Positions 57,074 through 64,000 of a stretch of DNA of 64,000 nucleotides are shown one piece after another; within the stretch, counting starts at the first letter, position 1, and the number at the start of each line of letters is the position of its first letter. The notes below the pieces were generated by a model. That model ran no database searches and had not been told where the DNA came from. It was given only the letters and a program-made list of their open reading frames with translations. The DNA comes from Boothiomyces macroporosus (Eukaryota; Chytridiomycota; Chytridiomycetes; Rhizophydiales; Terramycetaceae), in NCBI GenBank assembly GCA_027604185.1, contig JADGKB010000017.1, positions 109,378 through 173,377 of the forward strand. The letters are read 5' to 3'. The position numbers and the translations under genes are program-made.

Positions 57074-60000
57074 ATGATGATTCAGAAAAGGGAAAACAGG
57101 AAGCGACAAAGCCGCTATTCAAAAGGATTCAAGAATTTAGTGAATGTCAAAACTACTCCAACAGAGGACTATAAACGACCTCACAGAAAACAGTTGATGG
57201 AAACTATTTTCAGGACTGATTTAAACAGGAGAATTAGAGAGACTGAAAAAACAATAGAGTTTGTTTCCGAGTTGCCTGAGTTGGAATATCTGAGTCAGCC
57301 TGGGGTAGATTTAGCGGTTGGGATTGATCTTCGAACCAGACGAAGGACTAATAATGCCTTGGTATCAGCTATTGATCAAACAACGCTCCCACACTCTGAC
57401 TTGTACATGATTCGCCAGCCGATACAGATACCACCAAATTATAAAAAAAGATTGGAGAGTCTGCACAAGATTGGAGAAAAGCTCAGTGAAGAGCGGGAGA
57501 AATACGAGAAGCAAAGGAAATTGATGGATGAAGCAATACTTAAATTGAAATTCGCACCGCAAGATGGTATGCCAAGCTAACACAGAAAAGAAACCACCAG
57601 AACCACAAGAAGAGAGTTTGGAAAGTGAGTCTGCTGAGGTGGTGGAGGATATTAAGAGTGTTGCCTCAGAATCTATTCCTGCAACACCCTCAAGTGTCAA
57701 AAACTTTTTTGAACGAAAATCAGTTTTGGAAGGTTCAGGACTTCCAAGCATCATTGGATCAACTGACAGCTTGAGTGGTGCAGATAAAATCACCCCTGCT
57801 TTATCTTTTATCTCGAACCTCCCCCGGAAATCAAGCGTTTTGCAGAACAGGTCGACTCGCAGTTCGCTGTTGGCTCTTCCCAGGAGAGAGAGCAAGTTAC
57901 AATCCCAAGTGAGCTCTACTGCAATGTCTTTTTCAAATGAAGAACAAAAAACAGATGGTGCTGACAGCTGGCAAGCTAGAAATGTTCCCTATATGCTTGC
58001 TATCTGGGGTAAGGCAGAAGGTATAGATGTGGAAAAGTACATTGGAAAAAGAAAGGCGTCTTTGAAAAAGCAGGATTCCAAACCCCATGTTGCCAGAAGT
58101 GATTCCAAACACTTTGGTGTTGGTAGCACATCATTTTGGAGGAAAGCAACATCACGAATAGATTCTGTGATGGAAAATTTACGCAGACAATCCAAGGTAG
58201 AGTTGGACGGTGGTGAAATAGTTGAAGGTAGTTTGCTAAAGGACGGAATTAATGCCACCATTTCTGAGGAGGTCCCTTCAAATAAGCGCACCCCAACGAC
58301 AATCTCTGAAGGGACGTATGAATTATTAAAGCGATTTTCAAGAGATACTGTTTCTGATGAGCCACAAATTGAAACAACTTCTGATGAAACAATGGTTAAG
58401 CGTGTTCTGACTGGATTTGGAGTAAAAGGGTTAACTGATCTAAATTCACATCAACCATTGGAAAGCGCTCATACAGAGAAGAGTGGCAGTAATGAAAAAA
58501 GGCGGTATAGCAGCCCTTTCAAAAATGTCACACCTGGAAACTGCTCCAAAGTGATTGGCGAGTTTATCACAGATGAAGGGGACTTGGTAATTCCAAATTC
58601 TAGAGAGGATTCATTCAAGCAATCTTTTGAATTTAAGGTTCCTGAACCACAATATAATGAAGAGTTCAAGTATCAAAAGAAGGAAAGCAAGCAGATAACT
58701 ATTGTTGATGAAAACCAAGTAGATGGAATTTACAATCAGATGGCTGAAAATTTGCGCAATCTATTCGGTAAAAATGTATCTATGCCGAAAAGGATCAAAA
58801 ATGACCCCAATGAAATATTTACCCCAATCAACATTGCCGAAAATAAAGACGAACCAGTGGTTTTCTATTCGGCAAAGAATGAAATCAATCTGAAAAAGTT
58901 CAACACAGCGCTAAAAAACAACATAATGTCGAATTGTTGCACTCCAGAAAACAAGCTTTTATGGAACAATTATTTGGATTCTTTTACCTCAAAGCTGTTT
59001 GAAATTCCACAAAAAAATTCAAATGCATGGAGCGAGTTACAAAAAGTAGCAGTGGCAGGTGTAAAACAAGAAACGGATAGAAACCTATTGGGGGAGGCGG
59101 TCTGTGTACTGATACAAATAGAGGGCGAGAGTGGTAACAATATTTTAATTCTAGCACTGGGACGATGGGACACGATTATTTTTAAACAATTTATCAACGA
59201 GTTGATGGACATTGGAACAAATGACCAAAAGCAAATTGTCAGTCTATATTTTGTAAAACAATCCAAAGTTGATAAACGAGTAGTTGATCAAATCTACCTT
59301 GGACTGGGTGATTTAAATCCCGAAAAAAGAAACCAAGCATTGAGTATCCTGGGCTCTTTAGATATTAAATTTGCCGAATACATGGTTGCAGCCTGTAAAA
59401 GAGATATTAGCCATTCAAATTGGAGAGTTAGATTAGATGTTATACACTTATTGTCTGCCTGGATGGCAAGATTAGCACCAGTTGACAATACCCCGCCCCC
59501 AAAAAGAGATCCAGATGCATTGGAAACTGATGATGATGCTACTGTGAAGGCATTATTTTACACTTTGGGGACTACAACACTTGAACAAGTAGAAGAAGCA
59601 AGCCATCCCGACCAACGGCCAAGTATTCCTCGAATTATTCAAGTGGATGATGAACCACCAGAAAAAGTAAATGTTGAAGCGAGTCCCGTCTTATTTGGAG
59701 AATGTGTTCAAATACTCTTGGGGTCCATGTGGGGTGATTGGTCCGAAGATGTGAGAGATGCTGCGAATGCGGCTTTAGGAAACCTGAATCAAGGAAAACC
59801 AGTCTATGATTGGATATTACTACAGCTAGAAAATCCCGACCCAGTAAAACGAGTTGATGCGCTAAAATCGTTAACCTCTATCGGAGTACTAATTAAATCC
59901 AACATCAAAACTTTTTTAAAGTGCTTTCGGGATCCATACGCATCAGTAAGAATTGCTGCTTGCAAAGTACAAAAATTCTAATTCAGGTTGCTTGTGTTCT

Positions 60001-60750
60001 AGAATCCCCTGAGAGAGAGATTGTCACTGAAATAATGGGATTGCTTGATGATCACGACTACAAAGTCAGAGCCTATGCTGTAAAAGGTACTCAATTCTAA
60101 TTTTAGCATTGGGATTAAGCAAATTTAAGGGTGCTAAAATCAGACAGTCGTTAAACTGGGCACTGCAGCATGATGATCATCCAGCAGTGCGAGCAGAAGC
60201 CATTCGAGCAGCATACAATTTGGGAATGATTCAAGACGATGCCACTATTAAAGATGGAGTTTTGACCCTTCTAGCTACAGACAAAGCTGAAAAAGTTCAA
60301 AAAGAAGCAGAGAGGGTTCTTGTTTTGTCAAACGTAATCTTTCCATCTATAAAAGGAGATGACAAAGACAAGTCTGAAGGTAGAGTAAAAGTAGATGGCT
60401 CCCCGGTCAGGCCATATCCACATATACTGGGCGACAAGAGCCAAGATGAAGTAGCAATATATCTAAGTCCATCACTCATCGGAGATCAAGAAATTAGTTC
60501 CGTTATAAACAAAGTAAGGCTGATGTCTACAAAAGAGTCAATGATGTCAAAAGTCGATGAGATTGGAGGTAAATTTAAACACGTCAAAGTGCAAGGTCTT
60601 GACTTGAAGTACGACTCAAAACATAGACCAGTGTTGTCTGAAGTTAGGGCAACCAGGACATCGATAAGGAAAAGAATGGAAACAAAGGGCGTGGTTCCGA
60701 ATAGTCATGGTATACCAGAAATGAAACCTAATGCTCCAATAAAAAGTTGA
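57074..60750 (+). CDS. HEAT-repeat protein, HEATR4-like
   Basis: 1205 residues with three introns (19, 20, 20 nt; the first reads GTATGCCAAGCTAACACAG). The N-terminus is basic and helical, then a long Ser-rich disordered part, and the C-terminal ~450 residues are HEAT/armadillo-type repeats (VRDAANAALGNL, VKRVDALKSLTSIG, YASVRIAACKVACVL, YKVRAYAVKALGLS, PAVRAEAIRAAYNLG). The arrangement, with HEATs at the end and the sequence DWILLQLENPDPVKRVDAL, resembles animal HEATR4, but this is from memory of the pattern only. It is a scaffold without enzymatic motifs. Start MMIQKREN; the second Met is equally possible. Confidence 0.65.
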
Positions 60751-60836
60751 AATATTTCGACTTATCTTTTAAATGGCGTTTCGCGTCATTGTTTGTAAAT
60801 GTCATGGATGCGATCGCATAAGTTCGACTTTTTGAT

Positions 60837-61530
60837 ATGAGCATTCCAATTTACGGTATTGACAAAGAATTGGGTAATTATTAATTAATCTCTGCTGAAA
60901 AAGCCGCCGAAAAATACGATCCAGCAAGAGAGGCTCAAGCCAGAGCATGGCTAGAAGAAGTAATGCTAGGTTTATACAGGTTATTGGGGAATCTTCAGGA
61001 AATGCTCCTTTTATTGACTATTATTTAAAGGATGGCGTAGTGCTCTGCAAGTAAGCTCAATCTGATATTCTAGAGCTGTTTTGAAGATCATGCCAAACGC
61101 CGGAATCCCAAAACCAAATGTATCCAAGATGCCTTTCAAGCAGATGGAGAACATCAACAATTTTTTGCAGGCTATGGACAAGTTGGGAGTGCCAAAGCAT
61201 GATCAGTTCCAAACCATTGATTTGTACGAAGGCAAGAATCCTGGAGCTGTTGTTGATGGGATTTTTGCATTGTAATTTTCTCTCATCATAGTGCCCGTCA
61301 TGCTCACAAAAAGGGATATACAAAAGTATTATTAGGACCAAAATTGTCCGACAAGCATGCAAGTTGAAAGCTAATTCTAGGAAGTTCAATTTACTGAAGA
61401 GCAAATCCAACAAGGGAAAACCGTTGTGCCATTGGCGATGAAAGGTTCGACTGGAGCAAACCAATCCGGAATGATATTCGGTGCTAGGCGTGAAGTAATT
61501 CCAAACGAAAGAGGAGGATTCCACTCTTAA
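60837..61530 (+). CDS. Transgelin/calponin-family actin-binding protein
   Basis: 195 residues from six exons. A calponin-homology domain reads YGIDKELAEKAAEKYDP, AWLEEVIG, KDGVVLCKAVLKIMPN, KMPFKQMENINNFLQA, TIDLYEGKNPGAVV. The C-terminal calponin-like repeat is MKGSTGANQSGM. Introns are 21, 20, 23, 20 and 22 nt. The first (60874-60894) ends in TG rather than AG if the conserved spacing between YG and KYD is kept; the alternative is a 30-nt intron ending AAAAAG, deleting three residues. The last (61359-61380) starts GCAAGT. It bundles actin filaments. Confidence 0.88.
60874..60894 (+). other. Possible GT-TG intron (21 nt)
   Basis: The segment begins GTAATTATTAATTAATC and ends TCTG; branch-like ATTAAT is in normal position. 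Acceptor TG rather than AG is required for YGIDKELAEKAAEKYD, which has the usual calponin-family spacing. Confidence 0.5.
61359..61380 (+). other. 22-nt GC-AG intron
   Basis: GCAAGTTGAAAGCTAATTCT followed by AG. Its removal gives SDKHEVQFTEEQ, the expected transgelin frame. No GT donor in the vicinity restores this frame. Confidence 0.7.
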
Positions 61531-61606
61531 AAATAAATCATGCTTGGCCTTACCAGAATTTATGAGTAATAATTACCAATTTTTCTTCCCTTTAAATTTC
61601 TCTAAA

Positions 61607-62897
61607 ATGCCTCCAAAAGCTGCAGCACAAGTAGTTCCAGCAGCGAATTTCGGAAGAGTCAAGGCTAATTTGAAGATGGGAATCGTTGGTCTTCCTAACG
61701 TCGGTTAGTCACTATGTAATTCTAGGAAAATCCAGCTTGTTCAACTTATTGACCTCCCAATCTGCTGCTGCTGAAAACTATCCTTTCTGCACAATTGTAT
61801 TTGATTAGCTAAATTAGGAACCAAATGAAGCCAGATGTCCAGTTCCTGATGAACGCTATGATTTCCTATGTGGGTAATTTTCAATTAATTTCAGAATTTG
61901 GAACCCACCATCCACCCAGCCAGCTTATCTCCATGTTACGGACATTGCTGGATTAATCAGAGGTGCATCAGAAGGTGCAGGTCTCGGAAATGCGTTCCTT
62001 TCACACATTCAAGCTGTTGACGGAATCTTCCATTGCGTTAGAGTTTTTGAAGACTCTGATATTGTTCATGTAGACGACTCTATTGATGCACTCAGAGACT
62101 TGGAAACCATTCAGTCTGAGCTGTGCAAAAAGGATTTGGAGTTTGTAAAGAAAGCCATTGCAGTGGAAGAATTGGCAGTTAAAAAATCTGGGGGACGATT
62201 CAAGCTCTCTCCAAAGTAATCATTCGCTAACAGTAGCTTTATCAGTGTGACTGAAAAATTGGTAAAGATGTTGGAAGAAAATCAACCAGTCCGAATGGGA
62301 GAATGGACTACCGTCGAAGTAGATTTGATCAATGAAAAAATGAGCTTACTGACCACCAAACCAGTTACATATTTGGCCAACATGTCTAAAGCTGATTTCA
62401 TTCGAAAAAAGAACAAGTGGCTGCCTAAAATTCACGCTTGGATTCAATCCCACGGTGGAGGTGTTCTTATTCCATTCTCTGTTCAATTTGAACAAGAATT
62501 GTGGAATTTGAGAGATGATCCTGCAGGAAAAGAAGCATTCTTGAAGGAAGCAAATGGTGCCGTTTCTGCTCTTCCAAAAATGATTACCACTGGTTACAAG
62601 GAATTGAACTTGATTTATTACTTTACTGCTGGTGAAAAGGAAGTTAGAGCTTGGACCGTCTACAATGGTGCTACTGCTCCAGAAGCTGCATCTGTGATCC
62701 ACTCTGACTTTGGAAAAGCCTTTATTAAAGCAGAAGTTGCCTCTTTTGCTGATTTCAAAGAATACAATGATGGCAGTAAAGGAATGGCTGCAGTCAAAGC
62801 TGCAGGAAAGTATAGAATCGAAGGGAAAACTTATGTAGTCAAAGATGGCGATATCATCTACTTCCAAATTGGTACTTTGAACGGAAAGAAAAAGTAA
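61607..62897 (+). CDS. OLA1: Obg-like ATPase 1 (YchF family)
   Basis: 401 residues with four introns (22, 21, 21, 21 nt). The first splits the P-loop: spliced it reads GIVGLPNVGKSSLFN. Then [49 protein letters not shown] and the G4-equivalent TYLANMS follow, and a TGS domain (LIYYFTAGEKEVRAWTV, KDGDIIYFQIG) ends the protein. OLA1 hydrolyses ATP in preference to GTP and binds ribosomes. The NMS variant of the G4 motif is usual for the family. All parts are complete. Confidence 0.95.
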
Positions 62898-63095
62898 TTT
62901 AAAATTCATTAAATAATATTACAATTCTGTCAAAGTTGTCCTTTTGTTTGATGCTTACTTTTTCAAATTGAATGCAGTGCTATGTTTGCAAACACACGAG
63001 AAATGGGCTACTGTATGGATCTATAGATTGTCTTTGAATAGTTGTGATATTGAACGGTGTACGCTGCTTTAACAATGGATGTAAATCCGCAAAAG

Positions 63096-63851
63096 TCATG
63101 GCATGTACATCATTTTCCATCGATTACACAGCATTTGCTGGTATCCATACAAGGACTTTACATCTGTTGTTGACCTGCCTGCCTCTTCCCCAGACAGCAC
63201 AATCTTTCCAATCCTATGATTCCATTTATAAAATTGCCAATGTGGTGGCTCTGTATTTTCATTCAACGTATCGTCAGAATCATACATTTCGTTTTCAAAC
63301 CCAAAAGAAGCATCAGCTATTCTTTGTAGGATGTAACCCCTTTGTAATGCATTCGATATGATATCCCTGTGCCTCATTGAATAGGTGCTTATTGAATCAA
63401 AGGAATTACTCGAGCTAAGTGAAAACGTTTCTATTCCAGCAATAAATACACTATCCAAAGCTTCGCTTAGATCTAAGGTATTGTAAAATATGCTTTTAAT
63501 TGACACTCGAACATTGTCGTAAGTTGGTGTCCATTGTAATGGTGCATATATTTGTAAAAATACCAACCCTTTGCCGATTCGTATTAGACAGGAATCAATG
63601 GCATGCCGCTTACAACTAAAATCGGTTAGTTTGCATGCATGCGATGCTCGTGTTAACCAAGATATCGACTGTGACTCGATGGCAGCCAAATACTCTATTA
63701 TCGAATCATAGTACACAAAATGCCCTGGCGAGAACAAGTGGATATTTTTACGGGTATATTGACAGGACTGGGACACTTTTAGTATATCACTGAAATCCAG
63801 ATACTGAAGGGCTTGAGAAATCAGCTCTGCTGGCAATTGAAGGAATTTCAT
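63096..63851 (-). CDS. F-box protein
   Basis: 251 residues starting MKFLQLPAEL, in one exon (an ATG at 63872 would add seven). The N-terminal F-box reads LQLPAELISQALQYLDFSDI-LKVSQSC, binding Skp1 in SCF ubiquitin ligases. The remainder (IEYLAAIESQSISWLTRASHA, LVFLQIYAPLQWTP) has no recognised repeat; Trp/Tyr content resembles fungal F-box proteins of unknown target. Confidence 0.7.
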   Translation of the reverse strand: MKFLQLPAELISQALQYLDFSDILKVSQSCQYTRKNIHLFSPGHFVYYDSIIEYLAAIESQSISWLTRASHACKLTDFSCKRHAIDSCLIRIGKGLVFLQIYAPLQWTPTYDNVRVSIKSIFYNTLDLSEALDSVFIAGIETFSLSSSNSFDSISTYSMRHRDIISNALQRGYILQRIADASFGFENEMYDSDDTLNENTEPPHWQFYKWNHRIGKIVLSGEEAGRSTTDVKSLYGYQQMLCNRWKMMYMP

Positions 63852-64000
63852 ACAAAGAAAATTCTGAAACACTTTTTTGAAATCATTTTAGTTTGTTGAT
63901 AACGGGGGGTTTCAAAGTTGAATAAATTTAAAAATGTACAGTAAAAAATATGTTACCAGCCCAGATACATTGACTTTAAATTTCAACGGGTTTAATTAGG

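Overview
The window is nuclear DNA from a compact, AT-rich eukaryotic genome with about 45 protein genes. Its one strong lineage marker is a single tryptophan polypeptide ordered glutamine amidotransferase - indole-glycerol-phosphate synthase - phosphoribosylanthranilate isomerase (14602-16921). That fusion is typical of fungi, so an early-diverging fungus or close relative (chytrid, Rozella or aphelid grade) is likely. This placement is inference. No tRNA, rRNA, transposon or CRISPR was found.

The most striking property is intron size. Joining split reading frames into recognisable proteins gave about 90 introns, all 19-24 nt and mostly 20-21 nt. Nearly all have GT..AG ends and a TAAT/TAAC-like branch box a few bases before the acceptor. 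The spliced lengths are consistent (Ras 189 aa, Brr2 2122 aa, mitochondrial EF-G 739 aa, OCRL 962 aa). Within this set are an apparent 2-nt exon in Ras, two GC-AG introns and a possible GT-TG intron. Gene spacing is also extreme: start codons 23-30 nt apart on opposite strands, stop codons 2-5 nt apart, and one convergent pair whose coding ends overlap by 19 bp.

Layout. 1-9 kb: a large TPR protein (3' end outside), a NIF/FCP-like phosphatase, two small membrane proteins with PY motifs, tafazzin. 9-13.7 kb: four tandem paralogous secreted, probably GPI-anchored, ten-cysteine proteins, then a membrane-anchored parvulin. 13.9-22.3 kb: Ras, TRP1, MINPP1-type inositol phosphatase, OCRL/INPP5B, an Rpp38/Pop3-like protein. 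22.4-36.8 kb: Brr2, an M1 aminopeptidase, SNAP-25-like SNARE, EMC6, an unknown protein, eIF2 beta. 36.8-46.5 kb: a seven-helix receptor-like protein, a coiled-coil protein, UPF2, Mia40, a one-helix SH3 protein, a BRI3-like protein. 47-49 kb: two tandem NDUFA4-like genes, then a 419-bp inverted duplication, each arm carrying a secreted ten-cysteine protein gene. 49-64 kb: an ABCG transporter with a secreted cysteine-rich N-terminus, choline-phosphate cytidylyltransferase, COQ4, mitochondrial EF-G, calcineurin B, a HEATR4-like protein, transgelin, OLA1 and an F-box protein.

Functionally it is mostly housekeeping: splicing and mRNA surveillance (Brr2, UPF2), translation (eIF2 beta, OLA1, mtEF-G), respiration and mitochondrial import (COQ4, NDUFA4, Mia40, tafazzin), phosphoinositide and lipid metabolism, and trafficking. 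The surface or secreted paralog families at 9.5-13 kb and 47.9-49 kb are the lineage-specific part.
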